A program made the translations under genes and the position numbers. From assembly GCA_003141495.1 (NCBI GenBank), contig PLMC01000037.1:55554-90370 (forward strand): 34,817 bases of DNA, written 5' to 3'. Below are positions 21,074 to 27,843 of this stretch, in pieces (positions within the stretch are counted from its first letter, which is position 1; each line of letters opens with the position of its first letter). The DNA is from Bacteroidales bacterium (GTDB lineage: Bacteria; Bacteroidota; Bacteroidia; Bacteroidales; VadinHA17). The notes under the pieces are model-generated. The model was not told the DNA's origin. It searched no databases and worked only from the letters and a program-made list of their open reading frames with translations.

Positions 21074-22861
21074 ATGAGAGAAAAAATAAATCTATTCCGG
21101 GAATCATTAAAGCTTGTCTGGAACAGCTCACCAGGATGGACATTTGCAAATATTATACTGTCTGTGCTACGCAGTGTCTTTCCCCTCATGCTTATCTGGC
21201 TCCTGAAAATAGTTATCGATGATATTACCAGGGCAACCACAGCTGCTTCCTCCACTCCGAACATAAATTTACTTTTGCCGATACTGGCAGTTGTTATAAT
21301 CTGGTTTCTCGATGAAGCCTCTTCCGATTTCAGTAATTATGTCCGTAAAAAACAGGCTTTGAAGCTTGAGGTTTATATGTATGGTTTGTTGCATTCAAAG
21401 GCAATAAAACTTGACCTTATCAACTTTGAACGTCCCGAGTATTTCGATTGTCTGTCACGTGCCTCAAGAGAAGCCCCATGGCGTCCGAACAGCATCCTGA
21501 ATAATCTGGTTTCCATGCTTAGAGGACTCCTCTCCCTGTTACTTATGGCCGGACTAATATTAACTCTTCACTGGACACTTGCTTTACTTCTTCTTGTTGC
21601 AAATATTCCGGGAATCTGGCTGCGGCTCTATTATGCAGATATCCTGTATAATTTTCAGAGAGAGCAGACTCCCGAAGCCAGGAAATCAGCATATTTTAAC
21701 TGGCTGCTGACAGGCGACAGACCTTCCAGGGAATTGAGGCTATTCGGACTGGGAAATTATTTCATCAGTCTTTTCAGGAAGTCTTTCCTGAAACAAAAAG
21801 AGGAAGAGATCAATATCATAAGAAGAAGAACAGTTATAGAATTTGTATCCAATCTTTTTAAAGCATCAGCACTTTTGGTTTCTCTTTTATTTATCGCACA
21901 CCAAACAATCAGTGGAAAACTTTCTTTAGGTCAGATGGCAATGTTCCTGCTGGCATTCAGGCAGGGAATGATATATATAAAAGATTTATTCAGTTCGCTG
22001 GCAGGATTGTATGAAGACAGTCTCTTCATAGGTGACACATTTGAATTCCTGAATCTGAAGGAGAGTGTTACCGCTGCTGAACCTGTAATTGTGCCAGCTC
22101 CATTAAAGGAAAAAATAGTGGCAGATAATGTATCCTTCACTTATCCGGGGAATAGCTTCAGGACTATCAATAATGTCTCATTTGAGATAAAAAGGGGTGA
22201 AATAATAGCTCTTGTCGGACCAAATGGTGCCGGTAAAAGCACGCTTGTGAGGTTATTATGCAGACTTTATGATTCGGATTCGGGAAACTTAAAATACGAT
22301 GGCAGTGATATCAGGAATATTGATCCTGAAGAATACAGGAAACAATTTTCAGTTATTTTCCAGGACTTTATGCTTTACAATCTTACAGCAGGCGAAAACA
22401 TCCGGATGGGTAATATTGATGAAAAAAGTCCTGCTGTGAGGATAAAAGCTTCAGCAAAAAGTACCGGTGCTCACGATTTAATCGATAATCTGCCTAATGG
22501 TTACGAAACTGTCATAGGAAACCTGTTTGATGATAGTCGTGAACTCAGCTGGGGTGAGTGGCAGAAGATTGCATTGGCAAGAGCTCTCTTCAGGGATGCT
22601 CCAATACTTATTCTTGATGAGCCATCCAGCGCTCTGGATGCTGACACCGAATATGATATCTTCAGCCGGTTCAGGGAGATAGTTAAAGGCCGTACCTCGA
22701 TTCTTATAAGTCATCGGTTTACAAATGTCAATCTGGCCGACAGAATAATTGTCCTCGATAAAGGGGAAATTGCTGAAACCGGTACCCATGAGCAGTTAAT
22801 GAAGAGAGGTGGGATGTATTTCACCATGTTTACAAAACAAAGCAGCAGGTTTAACAGATGA
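21074..22861 (+). CDS. ABC exporter, fused membrane and ATPase domains
   Basis: A 595-residue half-transporter. Membrane segments span about 20-320 (for example NIILSVLRSVFPLMLIWLL and LLSLLLMAGLILTLH, then WTLALLLLVANIPGIWL). The ATPase domain (about 345-590) has Walker A VGPNGAGKST, Q-loop FSVIFQDFMLYNLTAGENI, Walker B PILILDEPSSALD and H-loop SILISHRFTNV. The ABC signature reads LSWGEWQ instead of LSGGQ or LSGGE, with tryptophan at the first glycine. There is no C39 peptidase domain, so any leader removal would need another protein, perhaps the S26 peptidase upstream. The ATG at 21074 follows a purine-rich run; the stop overlaps the next gene by 4 bp. Confidence 0.9.
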   Translation: MREKINLFRESLKLVWNSSPGWTFANIILSVLRSVFPLMLIWLLKIVIDDITRATTAASSTPNINLLLPILAVVIIWFLDEASSDFSNYVRKKQALKLEVYMYGLLHSKAIKLDLINFERPEYFDCLSRASREAPWRPNSILNNLVSMLRGLLSLLLMAGLILTLHWTLALLLLVANIPGIWLRLYYADILYNFQREQTPEARKSAYFNWLLTGDRPSRELRLFGLGNYFISLFRKSFLKQKEEEINIIRRRTVIEFVSNLFKASALLVSLLFIAHQTISGKLSLGQMAMFLLAFRQGMIYIKDLFSSLAGLYEDSLFIGDTFEFLNLKESVTAAEPVIVPAPLKEKIVADNVSFTYPGNSFRTINNVSFEIKRGEIIALVGPNGAGKSTLVRLLCRLYDSDSGNLKYDGSDIRNIDPEEYRKQFSVIFQDFMLYNLTAGENIRMGNIDEKSPAVRIKASAKSTGAHDLIDNLPNGYETVIGNLFDDSRELSWGEWQKIALARALFRDAPILILDEPSSALDADTEYDIFSRFREIVKGRTSILISHRFTNVNLADRIIVLDKGEIAETGTHEQLMKRGGMYFTMFTKQSSRFNR

Positions 22862-24030
22862 AAAGCGAAGTAAGGATAAGTGATGAAGAACACCTTCTGC
22901 TGGAATTATGCCGCCTTGAATTCAGTGATGAACAGATAAACAGGATCAATTCGCTTCTTGCTGTTATAACCGACTGGCCCTATTTCAGTAATCTTGCCAA
23001 CGAACATGGTGTTGCTGCACTGGTCTGGTATAATCTTGAGAAATATCAGCTTCATTCAGAAATACCTGAGGCTGCTGCCTATTTCCTAAAGTGCACATTA
23101 ATGAGGAGCCTGGGCCGGAATACATTCAATACCGAATCTATGGGTGAGGTTCTCAGGTTGCTTAATGCAGAGAATATCAAAATTGTTATTCTTAAAGGAA
23201 TGGCACTTGAGAATTCGGTTTATGGCAATCAGGGATTACGACAAATGTCAGATGTTGATATCCTGATAAACAGGGATGAGTGCATCAAAGCACGAAAGAT
23301 TCTTTTCCGTAACGGATATGTATCGCTTCCTGTAAAATCATTTTTTCATAAACTGATTCTGGCCTATTACGGCAAGCATCTTCCCTCACTCATTAAGAAT
23401 GGGACTTCTGTTGAGATACACCATGAGCTTTTCGGGGGAAGAAAAAACTTAATGACTAAAATGCTTTACAATAGCAGTTATATGCTTGAGATAAAAGGAG
23501 AAAAAGCCTGGTTTCCTCAGCCTCAGATCTTCTTTCTTTATCTGGTAAAGCATCTCTGGTTGCACGAGATGAATAATGAATCGCAACTCAGGTTATACAC
23601 TGATCTGATTGTTCTGATTGAAAAACATAATTATGAGATATTAAATTATAATCTCCTGAAATGCGCTTCAGATGCGGGTATGTCGGAGATACTTGCATGG
23701 CATCTGGAGCCGTTAAGAGATATATGGAGTGTTTCTTTCCCGGGATGGCTAAACGACTTTATTGATAAATGGCATAATGAGGATTTTATAGACAGGTTTT
23801 TTTTCTTCCTGAGGAGTCCAAAGAATAATCCATCAGGTGATAAGGCCGGATTTTATCGTCATATTCTAGCAGAGATTCCCGGATTCCATCGTAAGTTTCT
23901 ATTTATTTTAGGAGATCTCTTCCCAACCGTCAGTTTTATGAAGAACCGTTATAAATGTAAAAGTACATGGAAGGTATTGCTTTACTATCCGCATAGGTTA
24001 GGGAAGGTTTTATGGTTATTCAGGAAATGA
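22858..24030 (+). CDS. PF14907-type nucleotidyltransferase
   Basis: A 390-residue protein of the uncharacterised nucleotidyltransferase family often found in lasso and other RiPP clusters. The core motif is KIVILKGMALENSVYGNQGL followed by RQMSDVDILINRDECIKARK: the GxxL...R..SDVDIL pattern with paired aspartates that would bind the metal-nucleotide. ILFRNGY and NGTSVEIHHEL follow, also typical. The N- and C-terminal thirds are helical and unassigned. It overlaps the exporter by 4 bp (ATGA) and ends the cassette; a MITE-like repeat starts 14 bp later. Substrate unknown; nucleotidylation or phosphate-group transfer to a peptide or sugar is possible. Confidence 0.82.
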   Translation: MKSEVRISDEEHLLLELCRLEFSDEQINRINSLLAVITDWPYFSNLANEHGVAALVWYNLEKYQLHSEIPEAAAYFLKCTLMRSLGRNTFNTESMGEVLRLLNAENIKIVILKGMALENSVYGNQGLRQMSDVDILINRDECIKARKILFRNGYVSLPVKSFFHKLILAYYGKHLPSLIKNGTSVEIHHELFGGRKNLMTKMLYNSSYMLEIKGEKAWFPQPQIFFLYLVKHLWLHEMNNESQLRLYTDLIVLIEKHNYEILNYNLLKCASDAGMSEILAWHLEPLRDIWSVSFPGWLNDFIDKWHNEDFIDRFFFFLRSPKNNPSGDKAGFYRHILAEIPGFHRKFLFILGDLFPTVSFMKNRYKCKSTWKVLLYYPHRLGKVLWLFRK

Positions 24031-24043
24031 ATTGATTCTTTAT

Positions 24044-24324
24044 TGTTCGTGCCTTTTGCTCCTCCAAAAGAACCGAACGAATTACATATTGTAGATTAAA
24101 AAATTAATCTATCTTTTGCGAGTTCGCGAATACCTTTATAAATAATAAATTATGAGCAATAATCAAGGCTGCAGTCCCGAGGACTCGCGATTGAGGCGCG
24201 AAGGCAAAAGCGGAACCGAGCTCGCATTTGCTGACGCAGATTTGTAATCCGTGCCCACTGTTCTTCTCGGTTCCGGTGCCCTTTTCTTTGGTTCGTTTCT
24301 TTTGGGCAAGCAAAAGAAATGAAC
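24044..24324. repeat. MITE-like dispersed element with hairpin ends, copy 2
   Basis: The left end (24044-24082) reads GTTCGTGCCTTTTGCTCCTC followed by CAAAAGAACCGAACGAA; the right end (24285-24324), read on the minus strand, begins GTTCATTTCTTTTGCTTGCC and continues CAAAAGAAACGAACCAAAG. The two ends are thus inverted copies, each able to fold as a small hairpin. The right 48 bp match 13194-13241 with one mismatch. The interior of about 200 bp contains CCGAGGACTCGCGATTGAGG and other GC-rich DNA unlike its AT-rich surroundings. No ORF in it is credible. The remaining stretch to 24464 is AT-rich and holds nothing I can name. Confidence 0.7.
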
Positions 24325-24464
24325 AAATATTCTTTTTAGGAACAAAAAATGAGTTATTTTCAATTAAAACCTAAAATAATTCCAAATTTATTTGGTGAAT
24401 TACCCCTTTTTTGTTTAATTTTATAACTGAAGTCAAGTTCAAGGCAATATTGATTCTGGCAATA

Positions 24465-24674
24465 ATGAACAAGTTTCAGAAAGAGACTTTAAAGATGAGG
24501 TTACTAAAACTTGCATCTTTGAAAAGCACGGGAGCACCTGCCGAGCTGGCGTTAAGATTTGAGATCAGTGAACGAAGCGTAAAGAGGATTGTTAAAGAGC
24601 TCCGCGAAGAGGGAACAGATCTCAGGTACAGTCAGTCGAGGCGGTCATATGTAACCGAGGAAGATTATCAATAA
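24465..24674 (+). CDS. Small helix-turn-helix protein
   Basis: Sixty-nine residues when started at the ATG at 24465; an upstream in-frame start at 24411 would add a hydrophobic, unlikely 18 residues. It is almost entirely an HTH domain: LLKLASLKSTGAPAELALRF, EISERSVKRIVKELREEG, then TDLRYSQSRRSYV, the small wing. It resembles the N-terminal part of the HTH protein at 29345-29689 (TGTPEEFARQLGVSRTSLYE, then LIDELRSRGAPIAYSKS). In Bacteroidota such short HTH proteins often accompany double-glycine peptide genes. A long transcribed 3' region with a structured RNA and terminator follows. Target unknown. Confidence 0.7.
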   Translation: MNKFQKETLKMRLLKLASLKSTGAPAELALRFEISERSVKRIVKELREEGTDLRYSQSRRSYVTEEDYQ

Positions 24675-24781
24675 TATGTTGTATAACATATCGATCATCC
24701 ATTTTTCTGTCCCCGGCGTTTTTTAAAATTGTATAATAAAGTCTTTGTCGTTTTAATTTATATGGGTTTTAATTTAGGTAA

Positions 24782-24966
24782 TATCAGCATCGGGAAGTGG
24801 ATTAGTCACAGAATTATTAGGAATTCCGGCTATTCAGCACATTCCGGTTTTAGAGGTCGTTCCTCGCTGCATTTTTCGTGCTTTTAGTCTCGTTCTTTTG
24901 AACGGAAGGTCGTCCTGACCGAGACCCCACCCCGGGAGAGTGCTGATTATCTCTCGGGGTTTTTTA
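24782..24966 (+). ncRNA. Candidate structured RNA ending in a terminator
   Basis: The 317-bp gap 24675-24991 has no ORF but dense pairing on the + strand. ATCAGCA at 24783-24789 can pair with TGCTGAT at 24941-24947, closing a domain of about 165 nt. Inside are GGAAT/ATTCC, GAGG-TCGTT-CCTC, GCA-TTTTTCG-TGC and an arm GTCTCG/CGAGAC that encloses CGTTC-TTTT-GAACG and GGTC-GTCCT-GACC. A terminator follows directly. A weak promoter (TTTG at 24744, TAATTTAG at 24770, 22-bp spacer) would start transcription near 24784. Either an independent small RNA or the 3' UTR of the HTH gene; I recognise no known family, and a divergent 6S-like RNA is only a guess. Confidence 0.45.
24930..24966 (+). terminator. 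Rho-independent terminator
   Basis: CCCC-GG-GAGAG pairs with CTCTC-GGGG (one-base bulge) around a ten-base loop and is followed by TTTTTT (24960-24965). It faces rightwards, so it ends the + strand transcript from the HTH gene or the candidate small RNA. Its loop carries TGCTGAT, the same bases that could close the upstream RNA domain. Confidence 0.8.
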
Positions 24967-24991
24967 TAGGTTCCGGGGTTTGTGTTTTAAC

Positions 24992-25705
24992 TTAATTGCC
25001 TGGTGGAATATATCGTAGAAGTGAGATAGACACAGAGATCATATTCATAAGTACATGAAAAATTATGCAAATCAGGAATCCCTTTTTATAATATAATCGG
25101 GTAAAAGATAAAATAAATCCGATCGCCAATTGAGGAAAAATAAGGATAAGTGCAATGAAATACTGAGATGCTTCAATAATTTTATAATTGGATATATGGA
25201 CCAATCCAAAAAGGATAGGCAAAGAATAAAATATGTATTTAAAATTTTTATTCCAAAATGAAATTAAACTTGATTTATAAGTAGAAGCCAATGCATATAT
25301 CAGGATGAATACCAGGAAAAAAGATATTATTGAAATAAGGTGATTACAAAACCGATGGATGATAAGAGAAATCAGAGTTGAGACTGAAAGGGCAAGATTA
25401 ACCGGATTAAAAAGAAGTGATAATCTGAAGATGATCTCTTCAGTGACAGGTGCAAAAACCGTAGCTAAAAAGAAATAAATCCAAAGATGTTCCTTTAGTG
25501 ATGCAGGAACTTCAAATGTTTCATTAACCGGAAGAGCTAAAAAAACAGGAAGTATTGTGAGATTAATCGCGCTTATTAATCCAATAACCAGAAAGGTGAG
25601 CAAATAGATTTTTAAAGCTGTAACTAAAATATTTGTATTTTTTCTTTCAAGGGATTGATATTGTGGTCTTTGAAGGAAATGGAAGAATTCGGAGGGGCTG
25701 AACAT
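24992..25705 (-). CDS. CPBP-family intramembrane metalloprotease
   Basis: A 237-residue polytopic membrane protein of the CAAX-protease/bacteriocin-processing (Abi, PF02517) family. Motif 1 is TEEIIFR (Glu89, Glu90, Arg94), motif 2 FGLVH (His170) and motif 3 HVLMN (His217, Asn221), so the metal site is complete. Six or more hydrophobic segments are visible (for example IYLLTFLVIGLISAINLTIL without break, and SIISFFLVFILIYAL). Relatives beside bacteriocin genes give self-immunity; others process peptides. A TAAATTTG box lies at 25733-25740 on the minus strand, with no paired TTTG at 19 bp. It stands between a + strand RNA/HTH unit and the hairpin array. Confidence 0.85.
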   Translation of the reverse strand: MFSPSEFFHFLQRPQYQSLERKNTNILVTALKIYLLTFLVIGLISAINLTILPVFLALPVNETFEVPASLKEHLWIYFFLATVFAPVTEEIIFRLSLLFNPVNLALSVSTLISLIIHRFCNHLISIISFFLVFILIYALASTYKSSLISFWNKNFKYIFYSLPILFGLVHISNYKIIEASQYFIALILIFPQLAIGFILSFTRLYYKKGFLICIIFHVLMNMISVSISLLRYIPPGN

Positions 25706-25816
25706 TGTAACTATTCATATTATTTGTACATCCAAATTTACAAGATTAAGCATAGATTCTGAAGAGCCGGTTTTTTTAAATATGAAGAATTTCAATTATT
25801 TATTTACAAATATTGC

Positions 25817-26292
25817 GGTGCGATGCACCTCTCTAATCCATTACGTATCCTGCTACAAATATTGCGGTGCGATGCACCTCTCTAATCCATCATGTTCCCA
25901 TATTTTCTACAAATATTACGGTGCGATGCACCTTTCTAATCCATTACGTATCCTGCTACAAATATTACGGTGCGATGCACCTTTACAATCCATTTCATGC
26001 CATGATTTACTACAAATATTGCGGTGCGATGCACCTTTCTAATCCATTACGTATCCTACTACAAATATTACGGTGCTCTGCACCTCTACAATCCGTTTTA
26101 TGCCATTATTTTCTACAAATCGGTGCGATGCACATCTCTAATCTATTACATGCCATTATATGCTACAAATATTACGGTGCTCCGCACCTTTATAATCCGT
26201 TTCATGCCATTATTCTCTACAAATTTTTCGGCGCGATGCACCTTATAATTCCCTTACAACCGTTATTCTAAAAATATTTTGGTGCGAGCACC
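25817..26292. repeat. Left hairpin array (10 units of about 50 bp)
   Basis: Ten direct units, each with a palindrome GGTGC-NNN-GCACC preceded by TACAAATATT. Hairpin starts are at 25817, 25866, 25920, 25969, 26023, 26072, 26122, 26176, 26230 and 26281, so the period is 49, 54, 49, 54, 49, 50, 54, 54, 51, partly an alternating 103-bp double unit. Loops are GAT, TCT or TCC. Linkers are of two kinds, CTAATCCATTACGTATCC and CAATCCGTTTCATGCC. The last six units match the six units of the right array one for one. Long ORFs through it are periodic translations of the repeat. The repeat is part of the spacing too, so it is not a CRISPR array. Confidence 0.93.
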
Positions 26293-26484
26293 TTTGACAA
26301 TCGGTGCAAATATTTTTCCTGGAAAAGGTATAGCCCGTTGCAGCGTTTTTCATAATATAACCATTTACCATCAAATATCAGGATACACTTTTTGTTTAAT
26401 ACTTAGCAGCAGAGCTGCGAAATATTTGTAGAAATGAATTTATAAAATGAAACATAAGGTGCAGAGCACCGGAATATTTAATTC
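26293..26484. repeat. Left copy of the 192-bp array-terminal segment
   Basis: Nearly identical (about eight differences by eye) to 27257-27448. It starts TTTGACAATCGGTGCAAAT, and ends with two hairpins in opposite orientation to the array units: GCAGC-AGA-GCTGC at 26406-26418, followed by GAAATATTTGTAGAAAT (the reverse complement of the TACAAATATT leader), and GGTGC-AGA-GCACC at 26458-26470, 52 bp later. Its final 7 bp overlap the tnpA gene and provide its stop codon. The last 80 bp of the two copies appear identical. Confidence 0.9.
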
Positions 26485-26957
26485 CAACCATTTATATCAT
26501 TAAAGAATTCAAACAGGTATTCATTGCTAAATATAACCTCATTCTTTTCCAGCATTTCCAGGTATTCTTCTTTAAATGGTCTTTTTCTATGATGTTCTTC
26601 CTGCGATAAAATATATTTTACAACGTTATCAATTTCTGATCTTGAATAGGTAAATGCTCCATAACCTTTTTGCCAGTCGAATTTAAATTTAGACAATCTT
26701 TTTTCTTTAATCCATGCATTGGTTGCCGTTTTAATTTCTTCCATCAAATCAGGAATCAGCTGATTTACATTATATCCGATTAATATATGTATATGGTCGG
26801 GCATTGAACCAACTGCCAGCATTTTATGATGGTGGTTTTGGGCAATTCCGGTAATATATTTCTCCATTTCATTTTTCCATTCTTTTTTAATTAAAGCATT
26901 GCGGTTTCTTACTGCAAATACCAGATGGAAATAACATTGTGTGTATGTATTCGCCAT
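26478..26957 (-). CDS. IS200/REP-type HUH tyrosine transposase (TnpA)
   Basis: A 159-residue Y1_Tnp single-strand transposase. The HUH metal motif is MPDHIHILIG (His55, His57), and the catalytic tyrosine is Tyr115 in NVVKYILSQEEHHRK, with Gln119 as third metal ligand; all key residues are present. Opening residues MANTYTQCYFHLVFAVRNRN are typical of the Bacteroidota IS200-like group. It differs from insertion-sequence TnpA in its setting: it is sandwiched between arrays of small hairpins, as RAYT enzymes are with REP sequences. The start lies 21 bp from the first right-array hairpin and the stop 7 bp from the last hairpin of the left segment, and the stop codon belongs to the repeated segment. 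No TnpB partner is present. Confidence 0.9.
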   Translation of the reverse strand: MANTYTQCYFHLVFAVRNRNALIKKEWKNEMEKYITGIAQNHHHKMLAVGSMPDHIHILIGYNVNQLIPDLMEEIKTATNAWIKEKRLSKFKFDWQKGYGAFTYSRSEIDNVVKYILSQEEHHRKRPFKEEYLEMLEKNEVIFSNEYLFEFFNDINGWN

Positions 26958-26978
26958 TTTATTAATATTTTATATTTC

Positions 26979-27256
26979 GGTGCGATGCACCTCTCCAATC
27001 CATTACGTACCCTACTACAAATATTGCGGTGCTCTGCACCTCTACAATCCGTTTCATGCCATTATTTTCTACAAATATTTCGGTGCGATGCACCTCTCTA
27101 ATCTATTACATACCATTATATGCTACAAATATTACGGTGCTCCGCACCTTTATAATCCGTTTCATGCCATTATTTTCTACAAATTTTTCGGCGCTCTGCA
27201 CCTCTCTAATCTATTACATGCCATTATATGCTACAAATATTACGGTGCTCTGCACC
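26979..27256. repeat. Right hairpin array (6 units of about 54 bp)
   Basis: Hairpin starts at 26979, 27028, 27082, 27136, 27190 and 27244 (spacing 49, then 54 four times). Loops run GAT, TCT, GAT, TCC, TCT, TCT; the fifth unit has a GGCGC left arm, a mismatch also seen in the corresponding ninth left unit (26230). Linker types follow the same order as in left units 5-10, showing that array plus terminal segment was duplicated as a block. The array lies just upstream of tnpA, in what would be its promoter region. Confidence 0.93.
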
Positions 27257-27448
27257 TTTGACAATCGGTGCAAATATTTTTCCCGGAAATGGTATAGCCC
27301 GTTGCAGCGTTTTTCATAAAATAACCATTTACCTTCAAATATCAGGATATACCTTTCGTTTAATACCTAGCAGCAGAGCTGCGAAATATTTGTAGAAATG
27401 AATTTATAAAATGAAACATAAGGTGCAGAGCACCGGAATATTTAATTC
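27257..27448. repeat. Right copy of the 192-bp array-terminal segment
   Basis: Counterpart of 26293-26484. The inverted-orientation hairpins are GCAGC-AGA-GCTGC at 27370-27382 and GGTGC-AGA-GCACC at 27422-27434. It ends GGAATATTTAATTC at 27448, after which the two copies diverge at once. Its end provides the stop codon of the small membrane protein at 27442-27633. With the left copy and both arrays it brackets tnpA in a direct repeat of about 450 bp. Confidence 0.9.
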
Positions 27449-27633
27449 TCCTTCTTTTTCCGATAGGCATTTTTTAGGATAGTAATGAAACCTGCTAAAC
27501 CAAGTATTATCATCATAATATAATCCGGCCTGTTAAATTCCTCCTTGCTGAATAGCCTAAACAGTAAATAAATCGATAAAACAAGGAGTAGAGATTGCAA
27601 TAATCCGTCTAGTTTCTTCATATCCAGTTTCAT
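27442..27633 (-). CDS. Small two-helix membrane protein
   Basis: Sixty-three residues, or 59 if started at the second Met (MKKLDGLLQS). There are two hydrophobic segments, about 11-27 (LLQSLLLVLSIYLLFRL) and 38-53 (IMMIILGLAGFITILK), with a basic tail YRKKKEN. I do not recognise the family. Its size and location downstream of a peptide-export locus suit a small immunity protein, but this is inference. The final Asn codon and stop come from the end of the duplicated repeat segment, so the original C-terminus may have been cut. The 210 bp between it and the CPBP gene upstream hold no recognisable feature. Confidence 0.55.
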   Translation of the reverse strand: MKLDMKKLDGLLQSLLLVLSIYLLFRLFSKEEFNRPDYIMMIILGLAGFITILKNAYRKKKEN

Positions 27634-27843
27634 CTTTAATCCATCGCTTAGTGCGATCCATAATCCCGAGCTTTAAACTGTTGTCTCCCGCATCAGCTCT
27701 ACATCCCGATAAAATACCAAGACTATATAGCGTGTAGAAATGGTTGTAGGTAGATTAGTATCATCTCCCTTTTCTACTTAAATAATTAATAACTAATACC
27801 TCCGGAAAATTTATAAATCCAGGATTTACTTTATAATTCTTGA

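Larger units (their letters stand above)
26012..27448 (-). mobile_element. Putative RAYT/REP-like mobile module: tnpA between duplicated array modules
   Basis: Composite of module, tnpA, module, in direct orientation. Matching hairpins are 26023-26470 on the left and 26979-27434 on the right. Because the right-hand boundary (after AATATTTAATTC) is the same in both copies and lies in different host sequence, the unit tnpA plus one module looks like the duplicating or moving piece. No target-site duplication is evident, as expected of HUH single-strand transposition. Four additional left units (25817-25981) have no right-hand counterpart. Confidence 0.65.

Noticed and set aside
19291-24030. A lasso-peptide biosynthesis cluster
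   Set aside because: No asparagine-synthetase-like cyclase, no transglutaminase-like B2 protease and no precursor peptide were found; only accessory gene types are present.
24104-24363. Minus-strand ORFs of 66-69 codons (LPKRNEPKKRAPEP...)
   Set aside because: Recurrent translation of the dispersed repeat end, overlapping in two frames; not a gene.
24349-24426. A 25-codon + strand ORF (MSYFQLKPKIIPNLFGELPL...) as precursor peptide of the PqqD cassette
   Set aside because: AT-rich chance ORF beyond a MITE-like element, no leader or core pattern, ends in a run of hydrophobic codons.
25817-27256. CRISPR array
   Set aside because: The linkers between hairpins are themselves repeated, in two types, and are not unique spacers; units alternate 49 and 54 bp; no cas gene is near.
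25782-27319. Several + strand reading frames of 74-134 codons through the hairpin arrays (repeats such as YKYCGAMHLSNP)
   Set aside because: They are periodic translations of the non-coding repeat in more than one frame, with the hairpin palindrome in every period and no start context or domain.
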